Both the position numbers and the translations under genes were made by a program. The notes below the pieces were generated by a model, which saw only the letters and a program-made list of their open reading frames with translations, ran no database searches and was not told where the DNA came from. This document shows, piece by piece, positions 1-9,711 of a DNA stretch of 36,090 nucleotides. Each line of letters starts with the position of its first letter. Within the stretch, counting starts at the first letter, position 1. Location: contig JALVTT010000079.1 of assembly GCA_027024025.1 (NCBI GenBank), forward strand, positions 1 through 36,090. The letters are read 5' to 3'. This DNA comes from Sedimenticola sp. (GTDB taxonomy: Bacteria; Pseudomonadota; Gammaproteobacteria; Chromatiales; Chromatiaceae).

Positions 1-177
1 GCCCCGCCCACCCTGGACGAGGCCCGTCTGGCCTTCGAACGCCGCTATCTCACCGGCATCCTGCGCGCCACCAACGGCAACGTCACCAACGCCGCGCGCC
101 TGGCCGGGCGCAACCGCACCGAGTTCTACAAGCTGCTGCACCGCCACGAGCTGGACCCGGCCGCCTTCCGCCCCTGA
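1..177 (+). CDS. glrR: C-terminal fragment of a sigma54-dependent response regulator, GlrR/QseF-like (Fis-type HTH)
   Basis: Frame 1 from the window edge reads APPTLDEARLAFERRYLTGILRATNGNVTNAARLAGRNRTEFYKLLHRHELDPAAFRP*, which closely matches the recalled E. coli GlrR C-terminus (GNVTHAARMAGRNRTEFYKLLSRHELDANDF). 5' truncated by the window. Confidence 0.8.
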   Translation, partial: APPTLDEARLAFERRYLTGILRATNGNVTNAARLAGRNRTEFYKLLHRHELDPAAFRP

Positions 178-188
178 GCACCAATAAA

Positions 189-210
189 GCTGTCGCATAT
201 CGCAGACAGC
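189..210. promoter_or_regulatory. Inverted repeat GCTGTC-N10-GACAGC containing TGTC-N10-GACA (candidate GlrR/QseF activator site)
   Basis: Sequence GCTGTCGCATATCGCAGACAGC; TGTC at 191-194 and GACA at 205-208 are separated by exactly 10 nt. No U-run follows, so it is not an intrinsic terminator. Confidence 0.5.
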
Positions 211-263
211 GTCATAACCCTTTCTTTATGGCGGCAACACCCGCCAAGCCGTAACATTAAGCC

Positions 264-668
264 ATGCTTAACACCCTAGAGATTAACGCAATGTGCAAGG
301 GATCTGTTCTGCTGGTGGAGGACTCGGACATCCAACGCCGCCTGATCCAACGCCTCCTCTTGGCCTGTGACCGGCCGGTGGAGACGGTGGACAACGGCGA
401 GGATGCGGTCCGGTACGCCCTGGAGACGGACCCGGACCTCATCCTTATGGACATCGACATGCCCGGCATGAACGGCCTCGACGCCTGCCGGGCCATCTCT
501 CGCAATCCTCACACCCAGCACATCCCGATTGTCATGCTGTCCTCCTATGAGGATAAAGCCTACCGCCTGCGTGCCGCCATGCGCGGCGCCGTTGATTACC
601 TGGTTAAGCCGGTGACTCGCGAGCAACTCTGCAATACACTGGCGCCGATACTGAACAACGAAGACTGA
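264..668 (+). CDS. Stand-alone CheY-like receiver domain protein
   Basis: VEDSD, LILMDIDMPGMNG, VMLSS and VKP motifs are all present. The start could also be the ATG at 291 (MCKGSV). Confidence 0.9.
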   Translation: MLNTLEINAMCKGSVLLVEDSDIQRRLIQRLLLACDRPVETVDNGEDAVRYALETDPDLILMDIDMPGMNGLDACRAISRNPHTQHIPIVMLSSYEDKAYRLRAAMRGAVDYLVKPVTREQLCNTLAPILNNED

Positions 669-788
669 AACAGGCCCGCCACCACCGGCGGACCCGTTGC
701 CTTGCCCGCGCCGGCGCCCGGCGGATGCCCAATTCACCAAGGCGTTTGGCTGTGGGAAGGGCAACACCCTCGTGAGGAGCTCAGATAA

Positions 789-1199
789 ATGGCCAAGAAA
801 CCCAATACCCAAGCCCCCGCGGCCGACAGCATGCAACAGGTCCGCGAGCTGCTTTTCGGCGAATACCAGCGCCGGGTGGACGCCCAGCTTGCCGAGACCG
901 GCAAGGCCCTGGCCCAGCTTGGAGAAGACACCCGCAAGGCCCATGCCCAGCTCGACCAGGCCACGCGCAGCGCCCAGCAGGAGATGGAGGCCGCGCTGCG
1001 CGATGAGCTGAACCGCACCCGCCAGGCCCTGGAGCAGCGCATCGAGGACCTGCAGACCAGCCTGGAGCGCGCACTCAAGGAACTGGAGCGCGACACCCAC
1101 AAGCAGCTCGACCGACTGGACGCGGCCAAGGTTGACCGCGGCGTGCTGGCCGCTCTGATGCGCCAGCTGGCCGACCAGCTGGAAGGCCAGGACGGCTGA
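789..1199 (+). CDS. Small coiled-coil protein of unknown function
   Basis: 136 aa, heptad-like Ala/Leu/Gln/Glu-rich; GAGGAG upstream of the ATG; N-terminal VRELLFGEYQRRV motif resembles the N-terminus of the next protein. Confidence 0.75.
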   Translation: MAKKPNTQAPAADSMQQVRELLFGEYQRRVDAQLAETGKALAQLGEDTRKAHAQLDQATRSAQQEMEAALRDELNRTRQALEQRIEDLQTSLERALKELERDTHKQLDRLDAAKVDRGVLAALMRQLADQLEGQDG

Positions 1200-1209
1200 G
1201 CCGCCGCTC

Positions 1210-3120
1210 ATGAACACCCCCGCCGGTTCCGACGATGCGCTGGGCACGCTCAAGCAGCTGCTGCTGGGCGAGGAACAGCAGCAGATCGAGGCCATCAGCG
1301 AACGCCTCGCCGACCCCTCGCTGCGCAGCGAGGACGTGGCCGAGGTGCTGCCGGACGCGGTGCGCCTGCGCGACGCGCGCGACGACGAGCTGACCGACGC
1401 CCTCGAGCCCCCGGTGACCCAGTGCATCGAGCGCTCCATCCGTCGCGACCCGGACAACTTCGCCAACGCCCTGTACCCGGTCATGGGCCCGGCCATCCGC
1501 CAGTCCATCACCAGCACCCTGCGCGGGCTGGTGGAGAACATCAACCGCACCCTGGAACACAGCCTGTCCATCCAGGGCCTGAAGTGGCGCATCGAGGCCC
1601 TGCGCACGGGCGTGCCCTTCGCCGAGATCGTGCTGCGCCACACCCTGGCCTACCGCGTGGAACAGGTGTTCCTGATCCAGCCCGGCAGCGGCCTGCTGAT
1701 GCAGCACGTGCAGGACGAGCTGGCCGGCCAGGCCGACGCCGACGCCATCTCCGGCATGCTCACCGCCATCACCCAGTTTGTGCGCGACGCCTTTCAGGCC
1801 GACGAAAAGGATGGCCTGGACACGGTCGAGATGGGCGAGCACACCGTGCTCCTGGTACATGGTCCCCAGGCCTATCTGGCGGCGGTGGTGCGCGGCATCG
1901 TGCCCAGCGAGCTGCGCGAGCACTGCCAAGAGGTGCTGGAGAACCTGCACGCCCGCTACCGCAGCCAGCTCGAACAGTTCGACGGCCGCACCGAGACCCT
2001 GGCCCCGGCCGCTCCGCTGCTGGGCCGCTGCCTGCGCTCCCAGCACAAGAGCGTGGAGAAGAAACGCGGCCTCTCGCCGGCCTTCATCCTGATTCTTCTG
2101 GGCCTGGCCATGCTGGCGGCCTGGTGGGGCTACCGCCTGTGGCAGGCACACCGCGCGCAACAGGACTGGCAGGCGCGCGAACACCGCCTGGTCGCGCTGC
2201 TGGACGCGCAGCCCGGCCTCACTCTCACCGACGTGATCTACGGCCGCCAGCGCCTCCGGCTGCGCGGCCTGCGCGACCCCCAGGCCGCCCCGGTCGAGCC
2301 GCTGCTGAAGCAGGCCGGCATCGAGCCCGGGCGGGTGGACATGCAGTGGCGGCCCTATCTCGACCTGGACCCGCGGCTGGTGGAGCAGCGCGCGCGCAAG
2401 ACCCTGGCCCCGCCGGAGGGGGTGAGCCTGAGCCTGCGCCAGGGCATCCTGCGCCTGTCCGGGCACGCCCCCGCGGACTGGCTGCGGCGCGCGCGCCTGC
2501 AGGCCCCGCTGATCCCCGGGGTGCAGGGTCTGGACGAGCAGGGCCTGCAGAGCCTGGACGACTATCTGCTGGAGCAGGCCCGGACCCGTCTGGCCCCGCC
2601 ACAGGGGGTGGAGATGCGGGTCGAGCAGCAGCGCCTGGCGGTCCGCGGCAGCGCCCCGCTGGCCTGGATCGAGGGTCTGGACCAGGCGGCCGCCGCCATC
2701 CCCGGGCTGCAGGGCGTCGACCGCCAGGGTCTGGTGCCGACCGAATCGCTGGAGTTTGAACAACTCCGCATTCGGATTGAGAACACGAACATATACTTCA
2801 CCGAACGCAGCGAGCTGGACCAGAACCAACAGCAACAGCTGGCGCGGCTGGGTCAAACGCTTAAGCAGCTTTACCATCTTGGCCAACGGCTGCACACCCC
2901 TTTCCATGTGCTTCTGATCGGGCACACGGACGGCGTCGGCCTGCCGGAACTGAATAGCCAGATCGGCCTGACCCGCGCCCTGCTGGTGCGCGACACGCTG
3001 GTCTCCCAGGGCCTGCCCGCGGAACTGTTCCGCTGGCAGGCCGAAATCGGCCAAACGCCTATCCAGGATGTCAGTGCGCGCCGAACCGAATTTCGTATTA
3101 TCTTGGATCAAGGACAATAG
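1210..3120 (+). CDS. OmpA-family protein with a large N-terminal cytoplasmic region, one TM helix, BON-like repeats and a C-terminal OmpA/MotB-type domain
   Basis: One hydrophobic segment (SPAFILILLGLAMLAAWWGY), two clear ~65 aa repeats (APPEGVSLSL...GVQGLDEQGL and APPQGVEMRV...GLQGVDRQGL), and a C-terminal LIGHTDGVG...LNSQIGLTRALLVRDTL...RRTEFRIIL region. Confidence 0.82.
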   Translation: MNTPAGSDDALGTLKQLLLGEEQQQIEAISERLADPSLRSEDVAEVLPDAVRLRDARDDELTDALEPPVTQCIERSIRRDPDNFANALYPVMGPAIRQSITSTLRGLVENINRTLEHSLSIQGLKWRIEALRTGVPFAEIVLRHTLAYRVEQVFLIQPGSGLLMQHVQDELAGQADADAISGMLTAITQFVRDAFQADEKDGLDTVEMGEHTVLLVHGPQAYLAAVVRGIVPSELREHCQEVLENLHARYRSQLEQFDGRTETLAPAAPLLGRCLRSQHKSVEKKRGLSPAFILILLGLAMLAAWWGYRLWQAHRAQQDWQAREHRLVALLDAQPGLTLTDVIYGRQRLRLRGLRDPQAAPVEPLLKQAGIEPGRVDMQWRPYLDLDPRLVEQRARKTLAPPEGVSLSLRQGILRLSGHAPADWLRRARLQAPLIPGVQGLDEQGLQSLDDYLLEQARTRLAPPQGVEMRVEQQRLAVRGSAPLAWIEGLDQAAAAIPGLQGVDRQGLVPTESLEFEQLRIRIENTNIYFTERSELDQNQQQQLARLGQTLKQLYHLGQRLHTPFHVLLIGHTDGVGLPELNSQIGLTRALLVRDTLVSQGLPAELFRWQAEIGQTPIQDVSARRTEFRIILDQGQ

Positions 3121-3121
3121 C

Positions 3122-3625
3122 ATGCTGACACGCAAGATCTGCATGATCGGTGATTTCGCGGTCGGCAAGACCAGCCTGGTGTCACGCTATGTGCGCCATA
3201 CCTTTTCCGAGGCCTATCAGACCACCATCGGCGTCAAGATCGACAGCAAGATCATCCGACTGCCCTCGGGCGACGACCTCAAGCTGGTGCTATGGGACAT
3301 CGCCGGCAGCAACGCGCTCTCCACCGTCGAACAGTCCTACCTCAAGGGCGCCAGCGGCTACCTGCTGGTAAGCGACGCGACCCGCTGCGAGACCCTGGAC
3401 CACGCCATCGACCTGCACCGCCAGGCCGAGCGCCAGATCGGGCACGTACCCTTTGTGCTGGTACTGAACAAGGACGATCTGCACGAGCAGTACGAACTTT
3501 CCACCGACACCCTGAAACAGCTGCGCTCCAGCGGTTGGCACAGCGTGCGCAGCAGCGCCCTGACCGGGCTCGGGGTGGAGGAGGCCTTTCAGAGACTGGG
3601 CGAACAACTGGCGATCAAGGCATGA
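3122..3625 (+). CDS. Rab/Ras-like small GTPase
   Basis: G1 GDFAVGKTS, switch I TTIGVKID, G3 WDIAG, G4 NKDD, G5 SAL. ATG at 3122 lies 1 nt after the OmpA-like stop codon. Confidence 0.92.
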   Translation: MLTRKICMIGDFAVGKTSLVSRYVRHTFSEAYQTTIGVKIDSKIIRLPSGDDLKLVLWDIAGSNALSTVEQSYLKGASGYLLVSDATRCETLDHAIDLHRQAERQIGHVPFVLVLNKDDLHEQYELSTDTLKQLRSSGWHSVRSSALTGLGVEEAFQRLGEQLAIKA

Positions 3626-5139
3626 GCGCAGAGGAACAGAACGCATCCCCCATCGAACGGCTGACCGCCTATCTACGGGAAGTCGATAACCAGCAACAGT
3701 TGCCTTTCTATCTGCTGGTCAACGACGCCCTGGAGCTGGCCGACGCCCAGGGCCAGGCGGCACATTACGGCTTTCATGACTTGCACCGCGGCAAGGATCT
3801 GTCCGACCGCCTGCTGTTCCTGGTCGGCATGGAGGACGCCCCGCTCGGTCAGATCACCACCCTGCCCATCCTCGACCTGGGCGATGAGATGTTCGCCCAC
3901 GTCTATATCCTGCGCCTGAAAAACGGCTGGGGCATGGCCTTCACCGACGCCCGGCGCGAACACGCCGAGCGCCTGCGCTACCAGCAACTGGCCAACGAGC
4001 TGGCCCTCTCACAGCGCGAACTGGCGCGCAAGCACACCGAGCTGGAGCGCGCCATGCAGGCAAAGAGCCTGTTCATCGGACGCATGTCGCACGAGTTCCG
4101 CACCCCGCTGTCCTCCATCCTCGGCTTCGCCACCCTGGCAGAGGAGGACATGGGCGACGCCGGACGCCTGCACGCCGACCTGCAGGCGATCAAGCGCGGC
4201 GCCAACTACCTGCTCTCGCTAGTGGACAACCTGCTCGACCAGAGCGTGCTGGAGCACGACCGGCTGCACATCCGCCCGGTGGCCTGCGACATCGCCCGCC
4301 TGGTCAACGAACTGGAGGAGCTGTTCCAGCCCACCGCGCGCCAGAAAGGCCTGTCCCTGGCCTGGTGGCTAGGTGGCAACATGCCCAAGCGCCTGTGGCT
4401 GGACGAGCTGCGCCTGCGCCAGGTGCTGGTCAACCTGATCGGCAACGCCATCAAGTTCACCCGCGAGGGGGCGATCAGCGTGTCCCTGGAATGGGCCAGG
4501 GACCGCCTGGAAGTATCTGTGGAAGACACTGGCTCGGGCATCCCCCCGCAGGATCTCAAGCGCCTGTTCCAGCCCTTCAGCCAGGGCCCCGCGACTGATC
4601 GCGGCCAGCAGGGGGCCGGCCTGGGCCTGGGCATCAGCCGCTCCATCGTGCAGGGCATGGGGGGCGAGCTGACCCTGGAGTCCCAGCCCGGCAAGGGCAC
4701 CCGGGCCAGCTTCCATGTCGAGGCGCCGGCGCGCGACCGCAAGAGCGACGAGGAACGCACCCTGGTGCAGCGCCGGGTGCTGCTGCTGGAGGACGACCCG
4801 GACACCCGCGAGCTGTTGACGATCTTCATCACGGGCGCCGGGGCCCGCCTGAGCGTGGCGCGCGACGCGGACGAGTGCGAGGCCCTGGTGAGTCAGAACC
4901 CGGAGCTGATCGTGGTCAATCTGCTGCCGGAGCCCCACCACCGCCTGCTCTTGCGGCACCTGCAACAGGCCGGCTTCCGCGGCCCTGTGGTGGCGGTCAG
5001 CGCCCAGGACGACGAGGATCTGCACCGCAAGATCCGGCGCGCCGGCTATGCCGGGCTGATCACCAAGCCCATCCGGCGCGGCGAGCTGGTCAGCGAGTTG
5101 GCGACCCTGCTGGAGGAGAGCGAGGGCGAAAACGCCTGA
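3622..5139 (+). CDS. Soluble hybrid histidine kinase with a degenerate C-terminal receiver
   Basis: ATGA overlap with the GTPase stop. HisKA HEFRTPLSSILGF, HATPase N-box NLIGNAIKFT, DTGSGIPP, GAGLGLGIS, then a REC domain with LLLEDDPD, LIVVNLLPEP and ITKP. No TM helix visible. Confidence 0.92.
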   Translation: MSAEEQNASPIERLTAYLREVDNQQQLPFYLLVNDALELADAQGQAAHYGFHDLHRGKDLSDRLLFLVGMEDAPLGQITTLPILDLGDEMFAHVYILRLKNGWGMAFTDARREHAERLRYQQLANELALSQRELARKHTELERAMQAKSLFIGRMSHEFRTPLSSILGFATLAEEDMGDAGRLHADLQAIKRGANYLLSLVDNLLDQSVLEHDRLHIRPVACDIARLVNELEELFQPTARQKGLSLAWWLGGNMPKRLWLDELRLRQVLVNLIGNAIKFTREGAISVSLEWARDRLEVSVEDTGSGIPPQDLKRLFQPFSQGPATDRGQQGAGLGLGISRSIVQGMGGELTLESQPGKGTRASFHVEAPARDRKSDEERTLVQRRVLLLEDDPDTRELLTIFITGAGARLSVARDADECEALVSQNPELIVVNLLPEPHHRLLLRHLQQAGFRGPVVAVSAQDDEDLHRKIRRAGYAGLITKPIRRGELVSELATLLEESEGENA

Positions 5140-5153
5140 GCCCGGCGAAGCGG

Positions 5154-7868
5154 CTACAGCCGGATCTCCACCCGCGGCCGGCCGTCGGCCGTATCGTCGA
5201 TGCGCGGCCGGCAGGCGCGCAACTGGCCACTGGCCACCCCCGTCTCCAGCAGCACCCGGCGCACCCAGGCGGCGCGTTGTTCCGCCAGCTTCAGCATGGC
5301 CGCGGCGTCATCTTTCTTGTCTCCGCCGCGATCGGAGGCCACCGCCACCCCGCACAGGCGCAGACGCAGCTTCGGCCGGTCGGCCAGCTTCTTGCCCAGG
5401 GCGCGCAGCCGGGCCTCCATCCCGGCGCGCGGCCGGCTGGCGCCGGCCTGGAAGCCCACCGGCTGGAAGCGCACCTGCAGCGCCGCGTCGGCCAGCAGGC
5501 CACCGACCAGGATCACGCTGCCCAGGGGCTGGATGGCCAGCGCGGCGGTCCCGGCCACGGCCTTCATGATGATGGGATCGAGCGCGCCCAGGACGTGAAA
5601 ATCCGGACGTGACAGATCGCCGTCGATCGGCACGTCCAGCGTGATGCGGCCCTGGCGGTCCTCCAGCAGGGCCGCCGCCAGGGACAGCGGCGGGCCCTTG
5701 CGCCCGGGGATGGGATCGACCTCCAAGTCGTTCAGCTCCAGGTGGTTGCGCATGTGCAGGCGGTGACGCGCGATCCTGAGCTTGAAGCGGTCGCTCAGCT
5801 CGCCCTCGACGAAGCGGTGCCCCAGCTGATCGGCCACCAGGCCGTTGACCAGGGGCAGATGCAGCCCGCTCAGCGTCCCGTGGCCCTCGATGGCCGGCGG
5901 CCGGGCGAAGGGCCGCAGACGCGCCTGCAGGCCCAGGTGGGAATAGCGGTCCAGCACCAGGTTGAGATCCAGCGGGGTGTCCTGCCCGGGCCGCCCGCTG
6001 TCCAGGGCCCCCAGCTCGAGGCGGGCGATGTGCAACTCGCGGTCCAGCGGCGGCTGGATGTGCCGGTCGACCAGGTGCACCCGGTTGTCGCCGGCCAGGC
6101 GCAGCCCGGCCAGGCGCCAGCGCGGACGGGCCGGGTCCGCTGCGCCGGCCCCGGCGCCGGAGGTTGCCGGCGCGCTCAGCCGCGGTCGCTGCCAGTGACC
6201 GTCCGCGTCCCGACTCAGGCCGAGACGCAGATCGTGCAGGGTCAGGCGGCCCAGCGCCCAGTCCGAGGCCGACAGGGTGGAGGCGGCGAGCTCGGCGCGC
6301 GCCAGGCGCAGGGGGTAGCGGCGCAGGGCCAGGCCGTCCAGGGCCGCCTCCCGCAGGCGCAGGCGCGCGCCGTCCCAGTCCAGCCCCTCCAGGGACAGCC
6401 CGGCCAGGGACAGCTGTTCGCCCTCCGCGCCCTGCGGCTGGAAGCGCAGGCCGGTGAGCTGCGCACCGCCCCGCGCGGTCGCCCGCGCCGGGTCGAGTTC
6501 GCCCGCATCCAGCCGCGCCAAGCCCGCCTCCAGGGTCAGGGCGCGCGGTGGATCATCCAGCGCGAGGCCCTGCACATCCAGCCTCAGGCCGGCCTGGGTC
6601 CAGCGGCCGCCCTGGTAACGCCATGCGCCCTGGATGGCGGCGCGGCCCAGACTCAGGGCGCGTCCGGCCTGATGCGCCCTCACGCCGGTCAGGGACAGAT
6701 CGCCGCCACTGAGCGCCGGCCTGGCGTCCGCTTCGCGGGGCAGGGACAGCGCCGGGGCCTCCAGCCTCAGCCGATCCAGAGCCAGATCGCCGGCCTCCCC
6801 GCTCAGGGCCAGGCCCCGCGCCTGCAGCGCCTCGCCCTGTACCCGCCAGGCCGCCCGGTCCGGATGGAGATCCAGGGCCCGCAGCGCGGCGCTGTCCAGA
6901 TCGATGCGGTAGGCGCCGTCTTGCAGATGCAGGCCGCTCAGGCTCAGGCTTTGGGCGCTCAGGCGCGGCCGGCCCGGGTCGCCGGGATCCAGACTCAGCC
7001 GGAGCCTTTCCAGGCCGAGGGTGTCGATGCGCAGCCGCCCGCAGGCGGCCGCGTCATCACAGGCCGCCTGCGGTGACGTGCGAGCCAGGCGGTAGGCCAG
7101 CTCACCGACCGCGGCCCGGCCGGCGAGGCGCAGCGCGCCGGGCGAGGCCCGCAGGTCGAGCCGGGCATCCAGCCGCCCGCCCAGCGGCAGCGGCCGGCGG
7201 GCCAGGCGCAGGACGCGCCTCAGGGGCAGTTGGCGCAGGTCCAGGCGGCCCCGCAGCCGGGGCCGGGGCGCCAGGCGCAGGCCGCCGTCGAATCCCAGCC
7301 GCGCCGCGCCCCAGCGGGCCCGCAGATGCAGGGAAGCCGGGGTGGATGCGGCCGGGTCGAGATCCTCCAGGCTGAGCGATCGCAGACGGATCACCTGCGC
7401 CGGCAGGCCGGTGGCCGGATCCTCGTAGATCAGACGGAAGCGCGCCAGGCGGGCCGCGTCCACCCGTGGCGGCGGCACGGATGCCTGTCCCTGTCCGGCC
7501 GGGGCCGCCGGCAGGCCGGTGTCCAGCCCGCCATCGGGGCGACGGCGCACACGCCAGTAGCCGCGCGCCAGGTCCAGCCGCCGCACCCGCAGCCGGCCGC
7601 GCAGCAGGGCGCCCGTGTCCAGCTCCAGGCGGGCCTCCTCCAGGCGCAGCCAGGGCCGTTGCGGCGGGCCCAGGACCAGGCCGTCGATGGCCAGCAGGCC
7701 GCTGAACAGGTTGAGATCGACCTCGCCCAGATAGCTGAGCTGGCCCGCTCCCAGGGCCCGCTGCAGCTGGGTGCGCATCAGCCAGGGCGCCGCCAGGTGC
7801 AGCCCGACCAGCAGCAGCGCCAGGCCCGTCAGGAATACGAGGCCGAGCGATACCAGGGAGCGACGCAT
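5154..7868 (-). CDS. DUF748/AsmA-like envelope protein
   Basis: 904 aa, N-terminal TM, C-terminal GRITLDVPIDGDLSRPDFHVLGALDPIIMKAVAGTAALAIQPLGSV typical of DUF748 proteins. Confidence 0.82.
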   Translation of the reverse strand: MRRSLVSLGLVFLTGLALLLVGLHLAAPWLMRTQLQRALGAGQLSYLGEVDLNLFSGLLAIDGLVLGPPQRPWLRLEEARLELDTGALLRGRLRVRRLDLARGYWRVRRRPDGGLDTGLPAAPAGQGQASVPPPRVDAARLARFRLIYEDPATGLPAQVIRLRSLSLEDLDPAASTPASLHLRARWGAARLGFDGGLRLAPRPRLRGRLDLRQLPLRRVLRLARRPLPLGGRLDARLDLRASPGALRLAGRAAVGELAYRLARTSPQAACDDAAACGRLRIDTLGLERLRLSLDPGDPGRPRLSAQSLSLSGLHLQDGAYRIDLDSAALRALDLHPDRAAWRVQGEALQARGLALSGEAGDLALDRLRLEAPALSLPREADARPALSGGDLSLTGVRAHQAGRALSLGRAAIQGAWRYQGGRWTQAGLRLDVQGLALDDPPRALTLEAGLARLDAGELDPARATARGGAQLTGLRFQPQGAEGEQLSLAGLSLEGLDWDGARLRLREAALDGLALRRYPLRLARAELAASTLSASDWALGRLTLHDLRLGLSRDADGHWQRPRLSAPATSGAGAGAADPARPRWRLAGLRLAGDNRVHLVDRHIQPPLDRELHIARLELGALDSGRPGQDTPLDLNLVLDRYSHLGLQARLRPFARPPAIEGHGTLSGLHLPLVNGLVADQLGHRFVEGELSDRFKLRIARHRLHMRNHLELNDLEVDPIPGRKGPPLSLAAALLEDRQGRITLDVPIDGDLSRPDFHVLGALDPIIMKAVAGTAALAIQPLGSVILVGGLLADAALQVRFQPVGFQAGASRPRAGMEARLRALGKKLADRPKLRLRLCGVAVASDRGGDKKDDAAAMLKLAEQRAAWVRRVLLETGVASGQLRACRPRIDDTADGRPRVEIRL

Positions 7869-7871
7869 GGC

Positions 7872-9698
<1,827 letters not shown>

Positions 9699-9711
9699 GG
9701 CAGGCTCCCTG

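Noticed and set aside
189-215. Palindrome after glrR as an intrinsic terminator
   Set aside because: Only 6-bp arms, 10-nt loop and no T-run after it on either strand in the right position.
228-246. Possible sigma54 -24/-12 element (TGGCGGCAACACCCGC) downstream of the GlrR-type palindrome
   Set aside because: GG-to-GC spacing is off by one and the TTGC element is missing; not convincing.
697-1011. 104 aa plus-strand ORF overlapping the coiled-coil gene in another frame
   Set aside because: Arg/Pro-rich out-of-frame translation; the 789 frame has a better RBS and coherent heptads.
276-1643. 455 aa minus-strand ORF across the receiver and coiled-coil genes
   Set aside because: Shadow ORF; the opposite frames encode recognisable or coherent proteins.
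1075-3168. 697 aa minus-strand ORF opposite the OmpA-like gene
   Set aside because: Shadow ORF of low-complexity composition; the plus strand has domain structure and tight operon spacing.
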